From Clostridia bacterium (GTDB taxonomy: Bacteria; Bacillota; Clostridia; Oscillospirales; CAG-272): 7,013 nucleotides of DNA. Position 1 is the first letter of the stretch; every line of letters begins with the position of its first letter. Location of the stretch: contig JAGDCE010000028.1 of NCBI GenBank assembly GCA_017958705.1, positions 1 to 7,013 on the forward strand, in the 5' to 3' direction. The translations under genes and the position numbers were made by a program. Below are positions 1 through 6,438 of this stretch, in pieces. Under the pieces are notes generated by a model that was not told the DNA's origin, made no database searches, and was given only the letters and a program-made list of their open reading frames with translations.

Positions 1-1107
1 ATCCAGTTCAGCGAAGCGCTGCCGATAATCATGGGCATTGCGATAGGCGCGTCGGTCCCCGTAATGATCAGCGCGCTCGGCGCCGGAACGAACGGCAAGC
101 GCACCGCTTTCGTATATCTTATCTCTGACGTCCTCGGCGCGATCATATGCGGCGGCGTGTTCTACATTTTAAATGCTGTATTTGATTTCTCCTTTATGGG
201 AATGACGATGACGATGGTCACGATAGCGCTCGTCAACACGCTGTTCAGGCTCGCCGTGGTGACCGTCCTGTCGCCCGCCGTCGGCCTGCTCGAGCGCATC
301 GTCTGCCGGATCTTCCCGAACAGCGCCGACAGCGTCGCCGAAAGCGCGGATATGGACAGACTCGAGGAGAGGTTCCTGTCTCACCCGACGCTTTCGATCA
401 AACAGAGCAAAACCGTTATCGACTCCATGGCTGAAAAAGCTTATCAGAGCGTCGAGGGCGCCGTCGCGGTCCGCCGCGCGTTCAGCCAGACGGGGCTCAA
501 GAAGGTGTTCGATATTGAAGACGTTCTCGACCGTTACGAGGACAAGCTCGGCACGTATCTGTATAAGGTAACGACAGCCGATCTGACGAAGGAGCAGTCG
601 AAGGAGGTCAGCAAATATCTGCGCGTCCTGTCTGATTTCGAGCGCATTTCCGACCACGCGAGAAACATCGGCGAAGCCGCCGAGGAGATAAACGAGAAGA
701 AGATCGGGTTCTCAGGCGAGGCCGAAAAAGAACTGCGCGTGCTTGAAGGCGCGGTCTGCGAGATAACCGACACGATGATAAAGGCGTTCATCAGCGGCAG
801 CGTCGACGAGGCGAAGAAGATCGACCCGCTCGAGGAGGTCATAAACCGCCTCTGCAACGTGCTTAAGGCGCGCCATATCGAGAGGGTCAGCCATAAAGAA
901 TGCACGCTGACGAACGGTTTCGTGTTCAACGATCTTCTGATCGATTACGAGCGGATCGCCGACCACTGCACCAACGTCGCCATAGACATCATCGAATCAG
1001 ACAGCGATACCGTGAGCGGTCACGAATATCACGATAATCTCGATTACAAGAGCGAGGAGGATTACAAGCGCTACCTCGCCGAATACGAGGTGAAATACGC
1101 CGTCTGA
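1..1107 (+). CDS. Na+/phosphate symporter family protein with C-terminal PhoU-like domain (5' partial)
   Basis: The reading frame is open to the left edge: bases 1-30 translate in frame to IQFSEALPII, so the ATG at 31 is internal and the gene is cut by the window. Numbering from that ATG, residues 1-20 are a glycine/serine-rich stretch (GIAIGASVPVMISALG) at the place where Na/Pi-cotransporter II proteins carry their conserved GxNIGT-type motif. Hydrophobic membrane segments follow at about 24-50 and 54-90. Residues about 105-325 are helical and PhoU-like, with the two repeat signatures ERISDH (about 204-209) and ERIADH (about 307-312), each followed by an Asn; in PhoU these bind metal. The acidic tail ends EYEVKYAV. 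The family imports phosphate with sodium across the inner membrane, and the PhoU tail is thought to be cytosolic and regulatory. Substrate is inferred from family only. The next gene starts 38 bases downstream and could be co-transcribed. Confidence 0.9.
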   Translation: MQFSEALPIIMGIAIGASVPVMISALGAGTNGKRTAFVYLISDVLGAIICGGVFYILNAVFDFSFMGMTMTMVTIALVNTLFRLAVVTVLSPAVGLLERIVCRIFPNSADSVAESADMDRLEERFLSHPTLSIKQSKTVIDSMAEKAYQSVEGAVAVRRAFSQTGLKKVFDIEDVLDRYEDKLGTYLYKVTTADLTKEQSKEVSKYLRVLSDFERISDHARNIGEAAEEINEKKIGFSGEAEKELRVLEGAVCEITDTMIKAFISGSVDEAKKIDPLEEVINRLCNVLKARHIERVSHKECTLTNGFVFNDLLIDYERIADHCTNVAIDIIESDSDTVSGHEYHDNLDYKSEEDYKRYLAEYEVKYAV

Positions 1108-1145
1108 CACAGCCGGCAAAGTCTTTACAGAAACGGAGCGGGATA

Positions 1146-2108
1146 ATGAAGTTCTTCAAAAAACTGAAAAATCTTTTCGTCAAAAAACGTTCGTATTATC
1201 CCGAAGAGGAAGGGACCGACGGAGAGGGGAAGAAAGCCGTTTCCAATAAAAGCGGCTTGAAGCGTTTCAATTATTCATACGACGGTACGATCGGCGGCAA
1301 CAACTACAGTTACAATCTGAAATACGAAAACGGCGTGCCGGTGCTGACATATGAGTCGATGGAGCACCCCGACTACGGTGAGATGAAGACCGAGATCGGC
1401 GAGGATGTCGTCGACACGCTCAACAATATTTATCTGAATCTGCGCATCGCGGAATGGAACGGATACTCAAAGTACAATCCCGGAGTGTGCGACGGAGAGG
1501 GATTCTCTTTAAACATGGGATTCAACGACGGCAAGTCGTTACACGCGAGCGGCACGAACGCTTTCCCGCCCGGCTACGGCGCGTTCTGCGCGGCGATGGA
1601 GCGCGTGCTCGAACCCATAAGGGACAGGATGCTGGAACAGGAGCGGCAGAAGAAGATCGAAGAAGGCCTGCACGGCAGACTTGAGTCGATCCTCGCCTGC
1701 TTCAAGCAGAAGGGCGCCTCCGGCGACGACGACTATTTCTTCATGATCATGAACAAAGGTCTGCGCAAGCGCAATTACGAGATAAGGGTAAGTGCGGACA
1801 GCGGCGATTTCTTCCCGGCGGGGAAGACCTCGATCTGCCGCGAGGTGCCGGACGAATACACGGCACTCGATAAAGTTTATGAGCTTGTCGAAAAATACGA
1901 ACTTATCAAATGGTACGGTTACGATGTGACGGCGCCGGACTACAATGACCGCGAGTGGTTCCAGATCTCGCTCGGCTTTGACGACGGTCTGAGTATCAAC
2001 GCAATGGGATCGGAGCCTCCGGAAAATTACGATGCTTTCCGCGCCGATTTCCTCCGCGTTATGGCGGACGCCGCCGAAAAGGTGAAGGAACTGCCGGAAC
2101 AGCAGTGA
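1146..2108 (+). CDS. Hypothetical protein with two tandem copies of an unrecognised domain
   Basis: I do not recognise this 320-residue protein. The ATG is preceded by GGAG (1135-1138) with 7 bases of spacing. The N-terminus (MKFFKKLKNLFVKK) is strongly basic and amphipathic but has no hydrophobic core of signal-peptide length, so a cytosolic or peripherally membrane-bound protein is likely. A linker rich in E, G and K (about 18-38) leads to copy A (about 42-160). A charged helical linker (about 160-190) follows, then copy B (about 196-312). The copies align best at their ends: LRIAEWNGYSKYNPG..GEGF (99-120) with YELIKWYGYDVTAPD..REWF (251-272), then LNMGFNDGKSLHASG with ISLGFDDGLSINAMG, then PPGYGAF with PPENYDAF. 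Each copy looks like beta strands followed by a helix. There are no catalytic motifs, cysteine clusters or transmembrane helices. Its only neighbour on this strand is the phosphate transporter, which says little about its role. Confidence 0.85.
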   Translation: MKFFKKLKNLFVKKRSYYPEEEGTDGEGKKAVSNKSGLKRFNYSYDGTIGGNNYSYNLKYENGVPVLTYESMEHPDYGEMKTEIGEDVVDTLNNIYLNLRIAEWNGYSKYNPGVCDGEGFSLNMGFNDGKSLHASGTNAFPPGYGAFCAAMERVLEPIRDRMLEQERQKKIEEGLHGRLESILACFKQKGASGDDDYFFMIMNKGLRKRNYEIRVSADSGDFFPAGKTSICREVPDEYTALDKVYELVEKYELIKWYGYDVTAPDYNDREWFQISLGFDDGLSINAMGSEPPENYDAFRADFLRVMADAAEKVKELPEQQ

Positions 2109-2118
2109 AACAAAATAT

Positions 2119-2156
2119 AAAACCCCGCGAACCCGCGGGGTTTTTATTCTTTTTTT
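2119..2156. terminator. Bidirectional intrinsic terminator between convergent units
   Basis: An 11-bp perfect stem (AAAACCCCGCG at 2119-2129 pairing with CGCGGGGTTTT at 2134-2144) closes a 4-base loop AACC. On the + strand it is followed by T-rich sequence to 2156. On the - strand the stem is followed by TTTTATATTTTG, so it can end both transcripts. It sits 10 bases after the stop of the + strand hypothetical gene and about 10 bases after the stop of the - strand ANTAR gene, as expected for a shared terminator between convergent genes. Confidence 0.93.
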
Positions 2157-2739
2157 ATCCGTACGTTTTTATTATATCCTCGGCGACGCCGCGCTTCGTC
2201 GTACAGCGGTCCATCGCCTGTTTTTCTATGTAGCGGTGAGCGTCGGGCTCCGTCATTTTAAGCTCGCTTATGAGTATCCACTTCGCGCGGTTGACGAGCC
2301 TTATTTCGTCCATTTTTTCTTCAAACGACAACACTCTCTTTTCGGTTTGTCTCAGCCGTTCCCTCGCGCTTGACAACCAGTCGAGCGCGAGCGTCACGGA
2401 GGAACGCGACAGAGGTTTGGACAGAAGGAACACGCCGAACTCCGCGGCGCGGTCGAAAAATTCCGGATACTGTTCCGCGCGTACGAGGAGCATCACGACG
2501 GTGTTCTTTCTGCCGACGGCGTCGACGGAAAAACGCATTCCGTCCTCGTCGGGCAGAGGAGAATTGACGATGACGAAATCGTAATCGTACTCCGCCAGTT
2601 TGCGCTTCGCGGCGCTGACGTCTCCGACCGTACTCACCGGACCGTATTTCTGGGGCGGGAAAAGCTCGGTCAGACTGCGGTTCAGATTTTCCGAAGCTGA
2701 GACCAGAAGAATGCTGTAAACGCGTTCTTTCAGACTCAT
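2155..2739 (-). CDS. ANTAR-domain response regulator with degenerate receiver domain
   Basis: This 194-residue protein has a receiver-like domain (about 6-122), a helical linker (about 122-140) and a C-terminal ANTAR domain (about 134-192). ANTAR domains bind tandem hairpins in nascent RNA and prevent termination, as in AmiR and NasR/NasT-type regulators of nitrogen genes. The ANTAR part shows the expected NRAKWILISELKMTEPDAH (150-168) and YIEKQAMDR (170-178) patterns. The receiver is unusual: the acidic pocket is VSASE (13-17) rather than a DD pair, and the phospho-acceptor position in the strand DFVIVNSPLPDEDG is Asn59 instead of Asp. The conserved Lys108 (SKP) is kept. Phosphorylation is therefore unlikely, so the signal may be protein binding or a ligand. 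The start is firm: AAAGGAGG at 2748-2755, 8 bases from the ATG. It is the last gene of the operon, 40 bases after glutamine synthetase, which supports a role in nitrogen control. Confidence 0.92.
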   Translation of the reverse strand: MSLKERVYSILLVSASENLNRSLTELFPPQKYGPVSTVGDVSAAKRKLAEYDYDFVIVNSPLPDEDGMRFSVDAVGRKNTVVMLLVRAEQYPEFFDRAAEFGVFLLSKPLSRSSVTLALDWLSSARERLRQTEKRVLSFEEKMDEIRLVNRAKWILISELKMTEPDAHRYIEKQAMDRCTTKRGVAEDIIKTYG

Positions 2740-2779
2740 GTCGTTCCCCTCCTTTCAAATAACGGTCACGCGGTTTTTG

Positions 2780-3985
2780 TCATTGACAGCAGATCCTGAT
2801 TATCCTGTCCGGTACGTGCGCTTTTATAAATTCACTGTCATATGCCATGCGCTTCGCCGTTCCCCGGTCGCCCGGGAGCTTTTTGTATTTGCAGAGCGTC
2901 TCGCCGTCCGCCCTGAAAAAGTTCAGATCGGCCGGCGGCGGCAGCTCTTTTTTGTTTTTTATGCCTTCAAGTCCCGCGTATATCAGCAGCGCGAAGGCGA
3001 GATACGGATTTGCCGTCGGATCCGGCGAGCGCAGTTCCGCGCGTCTGAATTCGCCGACGGCGGCGGGGATCCTCACAAGCTGAGAGCGGTTCTCGGCCGA
3101 CCAGGAGATATATCCCGGCGCCTTCTGTCTGCCGAGACGGTGATATGAATCCGGCGTCGGATCAAGGAACGCGGTCATATCGCAGATCCTGTCGAGTATC
3201 CCGGCGATCATCGAGCCGAACGCTTCGTCCTTTGCAGGCTTGACAGATACGTTTATGTGGAAGCCGTTGCCGGGCTTGTCCGTGATCGGTTTCGGAGAGA
3301 AATCCGCGTAAAGACCGTTCCTGTAAGCCACGGTCCGCACGACCGTCCGGAAGGTCAGCGCGTCGTCCGCGGCGCGCAGCGCGTCGGAATAACGGAAATC
3401 TATCTCGTTCTGCCCCGGCCCCTCCTCGTGATGCGAGCTTTCGGGATGTATACCCATCTGCTCGAGCGTCAGACAGATCTCGCGCCGTATGTTTTCGCCC
3501 CTGTCGTCGGGCGCTATATCCATATAACCGGCGTTGTCGTAAGTTCTGCCGGTCTTGTCACCGTTTTCGTCAAGCTCGAAAAGATAGAATTCCTGCTCCG
3601 CGCCGAAATAGAACGAATAACCCTCGGCGGCGGCGTCGGCTACGGCCTTTTTGAGCAGGCTCCTCGTGTCGCATTCGAACGGCGTGCCGTCCGGATACGT
3701 GATGCTGCACAGCATGCGGACCACGCGGCCGTGCTCGGGACGCCACGGGAGAGGCGTCAGAGTGCCGGGATCGGGATGCAGAAACAGATCGGATCTCGAC
3801 TCGTCGCCGAAGCCTGCGACCGCGGATGCGTCAAAGGCGATGCCGTCGCCGAACGCGCGCGGCAGTTCTTCCGGCATTATCGATATGTTTTTCACAACCC
3901 CGAAAACGTCGCAGAAGGCGAGGCGGATGAATTTGACGTCCTCCTCGGCAACGTACTGCATCACTTCTTCTTTCGAGTAATTCAT
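2780..3985 (-). CDS. glnA: Glutamine synthetase, short type I-like form
   Basis: ATP-dependent ligation of ammonia to glutamate. From the ATG at 3985 the protein has 401 residues: a beta-grasp N-domain (about 10-100) and the catalytic domain. Visible family motifs are FGAEQEF (128-133; E130 and E132 are expected metal ligands), HHEEGPGQNE (185-194), GNGFHINVS (239-247, containing the ATP/glutamate-site His), AENRSQLVRIP (298-307) and ELRSPDPTANPYLAFA (317-332). Typical type I enzymes have about 440-470 residues. Here the region after ANPYLAFA is short, and the NLYDLP-type segment holding the adenylylation tyrosine in other subtypes is absent (ADLNFF instead). A longer version from a TTG at 4012 is possible, but its first nine codons would contain the ribosome binding site and it would overlap the previous gene. 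The gene lies 16 bases after the GXGXG gene, in a glutamate synthase operon. A related gamma-glutamyl amide ligase, such as gamma-glutamylmethylamide synthetase, is the main alternative. Confidence 0.92.
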   Translation of the reverse strand: MNYSKEEVMQYVAEEDVKFIRLAFCDVFGVVKNISIMPEELPRAFGDGIAFDASAVAGFGDESRSDLFLHPDPGTLTPLPWRPEHGRVVRMLCSITYPDGTPFECDTRSLLKKAVADAAAEGYSFYFGAEQEFYLFELDENGDKTGRTYDNAGYMDIAPDDRGENIRREICLTLEQMGIHPESSHHEEGPGQNEIDFRYSDALRAADDALTFRTVVRTVAYRNGLYADFSPKPITDKPGNGFHINVSVKPAKDEAFGSMIAGILDRICDMTAFLDPTPDSYHRLGRQKAPGYISWSAENRSQLVRIPAAVGEFRRAELRSPDPTANPYLAFALLIYAGLEGIKNKKELPPPADLNFFRADGETLCKYKKLPGDRGTAKRMAYDSEFIKAHVPDRIIRICCQ

Positions 3986-3989
3986 TATT

Positions 3990-3996
3990 ACCTCCC
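3990..3996 (-). promoter_or_regulatory. Ribosome binding site fixing the glutamine synthetase start
   Basis: On the - strand the sequence reads GGGAGGTAATAATG. The GGGAGG(T) core lies 4-5 bases before the ATG at 3985. It favours that ATG over the upstream in-frame TTG at 4012, which has no comparable site and would place this core inside the coding region. Confidence 0.8.
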
Positions 3997-4001
3997 GTTT
4001 T

Positions 4002-4721
4002 TCAGTTCGCAACGTAAAGCTGCTTGTACGGATTTTTGCTGTCCGGCGTGACTACCGTGAAAGGCGAGTCCATAAGAGCGTCGGGATCCGCGCCGAACAG
4101 CTTGCAGTAAAGCTCGGCGTAACCTCTGATCTCGTGCAATTCTTCGTCTGTCGCCGGCCTCGCCGTGACCCTGTCGGGAAACGCGACGCCGCGGCAGTCG
4201 GAGCGGAGAATCATCCGCCCTCCGTGCATGCCGGTACAGGGGAAATTGCCCACTATGCGCCGGCCGTCGTCTCCCTGTCCGAAGACGACGATCACGCCGC
4301 CCGCCTGATATTCGCCGAGGAAACTGCCCGTCTTGCCGCCGATGATTATCACCGGCACCTTGTCGCGGTATTCCTTCATGTGTATCCCGGCGCGGTATCC
4401 CGCGTCGCCTTTTACGATTATCATGCCGCCGCGCATCGCATAGCCCGCGGCGTCGCCGACGTTGCCGTGCACGATAATGCTGCCGTCGTTCATCGTGTCG
4501 CCGACGGCGTCCTGAGCGTTGCCGTGAACGACGATCGACGCGCCGTTAAGATACGCGCCGAGCGCGTTGCCGGGAACGCCGTCGATCTTCACCGATCTGC
4601 CCGACATTCCGGCCGCGATGAATCGCTGACCGAGACAGCCCTCGATCGTGTAATCCGTATTCGCGCCGCGAAGCGCCTCGTTTATCTCTTTATAAGTCTT
4701 ACCGACACTATCTATATTCAT
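4002..4721 (-). CDS. Stand-alone GXGXG protein (glutamate synthase domain 3 homologue)
   Basis: A 239-residue protein that corresponds to the C-terminal GXGXG domain of the large glutamate synthase subunit, here as a separate polypeptide. Residues about 45-180 form glycine-spaced repeats of a right-handed beta-helix: GNALGAYLNGASIVVHG (51-67), DAVGDTMNDGSIIVHG (71-86), DAAGYAMRGGMIIVKG (90-105) and AGIHMKEY (111-118), then IIIGGKTGSFLGEYQAGG (125-142). In glutamate synthase this domain is structural and packs against the amidotransferase and FMN domains. The C-terminal 50 residues are helical. The ATG is one base after the stop of the oxidoreductase gene (TAATATG on the - strand), and its GGAGG (4733-4737) lies inside the last codons of that gene with 11 bases of spacing, so translation is probably coupled. 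Homologues also serve as an N-methylglutamate synthase subunit and in the formylmethanofuran dehydrogenase C subunit; the neighbours here favour glutamate synthase. Confidence 0.93.
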   Translation of the reverse strand: MNIDSVGKTYKEINEALRGANTDYTIEGCLGQRFIAAGMSGRSVKIDGVPGNALGAYLNGASIVVHGNAQDAVGDTMNDGSIIVHGNVGDAAGYAMRGGMIIVKGDAGYRAGIHMKEYRDKVPVIIIGGKTGSFLGEYQAGGVIVVFGQGDDGRRIVGNFPCTGMHGGRMILRSDCRGVAFPDRVTARPATDEELHEIRGYAELYCKLFGADPDALMDSPFTVVTPDSKNPYKQLYVAN

Positions 4722-4722
4722 A

Positions 4723-5955
4723 TTATACTATGCCTCCGAGCTTTTTTCTACGGATTTCAGGTGAAAATATTGAATAAGACGCAAATTTTTTAGCGGACTC
4801 GAAGTCGATCGAATCGACCGGCACCCTGTCCCTGATAAGCGATGTGTAGATGCCCGCGCGCTCCGTCGCGCCGATGATGATAAAGCCGCACAGCAGTCCG
4901 TCCTTGACGTAGAAGCGCTTAAGCGAATCCCCGTCGCGCTCCTCGCTCATCTGCCCTTCGTAAGTCCCGGCCGTCATTATGCGGAACCCGAAAAACCCTA
5001 CGGAGTTCATCGGGATGGCGTTGCAGAAAACCGAATCCCCGCCCGCCATGTTTATCCCGGCGGTGCTGCCCTGCATATAGGCGTTCGGCATTATCGCAAG
5101 CACGCGCTTCGCGCCGAACGACGCGTCGTCACCCTCCGCGCAGTCGCCCGCGGCGTAAATACCGGGCAGAGAAGTCTGCATCCTTTCGTTCACGGTTATC
5201 CCGCGCCCGACCTCTCCGCCGGCGTCTTTGAACACGCCGATGTTCGGACGCACGCCGACGGCGAGCACGAGCACGTCGAACGGCACCTCCGCGCCGCTTT
5301 TCATATACGCGATGTGATCATCGAATCGTACCGCGCTGTCTGAAAGCATGAACGTGATGCCCGCCGCCTCGAGGCGGCGCTGTACCGCGGCGGCGCATTC
5401 ATCGTCGAGTATGCTCGACAGCACGCGGCCCGCGAGATCGCAGACGGTGATGCTCCCGACCCTGCCGTGAAGCCCCTCGGCACATTTCAGACCGATCAGA
5501 CCGGCGCCGACGATCAGGACCTTCGACCGCCCGTTCACGGCACGCTCGAGCGCAAGGGCGTCGTCAAGCGTCATGAATCCGAATTTATCCCGCACCGTCT
5601 CGAGCCCTTCGAATTTCGGCAGAAACGGCGACGAGCCGGAGGCGACGCACAAAGCGTCGTACGGTATCACGCGGCCGCCGTCTGTCGCCACGGTTTTCGC
5701 GGCGGCGTCGATCTTTACGGCGGACTGCCCGAAAAGCACCTCGCAGCCGTTTTTTTCGTAAAAGTCCGCGTCGCGGTATTTCATCTTTCCGGGATCCGTT
5801 TTGCCTTCGAGATAATACGAGATCAGCGGTCTTGAATACACGTGATGATTGTCCTTCGATATCACGGTTATCGGACCGTCGGGATCGGTCTTGCGGATGC
5901 CCTCGATGCAGCCGACCGCGGCGCATCCGTTGCCGATTATAACGTACCGTTTCAT
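4723..5955 (-). CDS. FAD/NAD(P)-dependent oxidoreductase, probable electron-input subunit of split glutamate synthase
   Basis: A 410-residue pyridine-nucleotide oxidoreductase related to NADH oxidases, rubredoxin reductases and the N-terminal part of NirB. The N-terminal FAD Rossmann motif is VIIGNGCAAVGC (5-16), followed by HHVYSRPLISYYL (37-49). The NAD(P) motif is VLIVGAGLIGLKCAEGL (145-161). The strand FDVLVLAVGVRPN (225-237) and GIYAAGDCAEG (264-274) complete the FAD site, and about 300-410 is the C-terminal domain. The second strand of the nucleotide fold ends in Asp172, which suggests NADH rather than NADPH. No redox CxxC is seen near the FAD site, so it is not a disulfide reductase. 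I chose the ATG at 5955: the GNG motif starts 7 residues in, AAGGAG lies at 5965-5970, and the frame upstream to 6129 is only a shadow of the ferredoxin gene. It overlaps that gene by four bases (ATGA), so the two are translationally coupled. It likely passes electrons to the ferredoxin and on to the FMN domain. Confidence 0.92.
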   Translation of the reverse strand: MKRYVIIGNGCAAVGCIEGIRKTDPDGPITVISKDNHHVYSRPLISYYLEGKTDPGKMKYRDADFYEKNGCEVLFGQSAVKIDAAAKTVATDGGRVIPYDALCVASGSSPFLPKFEGLETVRDKFGFMTLDDALALERAVNGRSKVLIVGAGLIGLKCAEGLHGRVGSITVCDLAGRVLSSILDDECAAAVQRRLEAAGITFMLSDSAVRFDDHIAYMKSGAEVPFDVLVLAVGVRPNIGVFKDAGGEVGRGITVNERMQTSLPGIYAAGDCAEGDDASFGAKRVLAIMPNAYMQGSTAGINMAGGDSVFCNAIPMNSVGFFGFRIMTAGTYEGQMSEERDGDSLKRFYVKDGLLCGFIIIGATERAGIYTSLIRDRVPVDSIDFESAKKFASYSIFSPEIRRKKLGGIV

Positions 5956-6395
5956 TCCGTCTCGCTCCTTTCCTCGTATACTATCGCGTTGTTCGGACAG
6001 CCTGCGACGCACGCCGGTGCGCCGCAGGAATTCTTCATGCAAAGTTCGCACTTCTGTGCCACGCCGCTGCCGTCCTCGACGACCGCGCCGTAGGGACATA
6101 CCAGCACACAGGTCAGGCAGCCGACGCATTTGCTGTGGTCAATTTCGATCACGCCGTCCTTTTTGGAAAGTGCGCCCGCAATGCAGCTCTTGACGCAGAT
6201 CGGGTCTTCACAATGGCGGCAGGAAACCGCATAGGTCACGCCGCATTCATCCGTTTCCACCTGAATACGCGGGTAGATCGGCTTATCCCGCAGTGCCTTG
6301 ACCATATCCGTCATGCAGGAGTTTGCATAGGCAAAGTTATACTCACAGAGATGGCATACGAGACACAATTCTTCCCTTACATATATTCTTTTCAT
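5952..6395 (-). CDS. 4Fe-4S polyferredoxin-like electron carrier (HycB/CooF-like)
   Basis: A 147-residue iron-sulfur protein with 18 cysteines. They lie in four groups: C11, C14, C17 and C27; C59, C62, C67 and C71; C90, C93, C96 and C100 followed by Pro (a classic CxxCxxCxxxCP); and C116, C119, C124, C129 and C133 followed by Pro. This pattern fits up to four [4Fe-4S] clusters, as in the electron-transfer subunits of hydrogenases, CO dehydrogenase and formate dehydrogenase. No signal peptide is present, so it acts in the cytosol. The ATG at 6395 has TAGGAG at 6405-6410 with 9 bases of spacing. The gene sits between the FMN synthase domain (43 bases upstream) and the oxidoreductase (4-base overlap). 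It most likely replaces the Fe-S part of the bacterial small glutamate synthase subunit and relays electrons from NAD(P)H to FMN. Most of the gene uses codons like those of the gene upstream rather than those downstream (see findings). Confidence 0.93.
   Translation of the reverse strand: MKRIYVREELCLVCHLCEYNFAYANSCMTDMVKALRDKPIYPRIQVETDECGVTYAVSCRHCEDPICVKSCIAGALSKKDGVIEIDHSKCVGCLTCVLVCPYGAVVEDGSGVAQKCELCMKNSCGAPACVAGCPNNAIVYEERSETE
5964..5971 (-). promoter_or_regulatory. Ribosome binding site fixing the oxidoreductase start
   Basis: On the - strand AAAGGAGC lies inside the last codons of the ferredoxin gene, 8-9 bases before the ATG at 5955. With the ATGA stop/start overlap at 5952-5955 it supports this start over upstream in-frame codons. 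Confidence 0.8.
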
Positions 6396-6438
6396 TTTAC
6401 TATGCTCCTACATTCAATCGCGCGGGCTTCGCGCTGCT

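Noticed and set aside
169..657. 162-codon open frame on the - strand opposite the Na/Pi symporter
   Set aside because: It is antisense to PhoU and membrane coding sequence. The composition is rich in Arg and Asp with no domain, so it is a shadow frame.
2740..2779. Possible ANTAR RNA target or promoter in the gap before the ANTAR gene
   Set aside because: The 40-base gap holds a strong ribosome binding site and only an imperfect AACGG / CGGTT symmetry. I see no tandem hairpins and no convincing -35/-10 pair.
3257..4051. 264-codon open frame on the + strand opposite glutamine synthetase
   Set aside because: It is antisense to a gene with clear catalytic motifs. Its protein is rich in Arg, Ala and Val with no recognisable domain, as expected for a frame kept open by GC-biased codons.
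4134..4793. 219-codon open frame on the + strand opposite the GXGXG gene
   Set aside because: It mirrors the glycine-repeat gene and has low-complexity composition. There is no ribosome binding site of note and no family resemblance.
5956..6129. N-terminal extension of the oxidoreductase by about 58 residues
   Set aside because: The extension lies out of frame across the ferredoxin cysteine motifs and is Arg-rich. The Rossmann motif begins directly after the ATG at 5955, which has its own ribosome binding site.
6419..6435. Short hairpin (GCGCG at 6420-6424 with CGCGC at 6430-6434) between the FMN-domain and ferredoxin genes
   Set aside because: The stem is only 5 bp and no T-run follows on the - strand, so it is not a terminator. 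It also lacks the paired six-base-loop hairpins expected of an ANTAR target.
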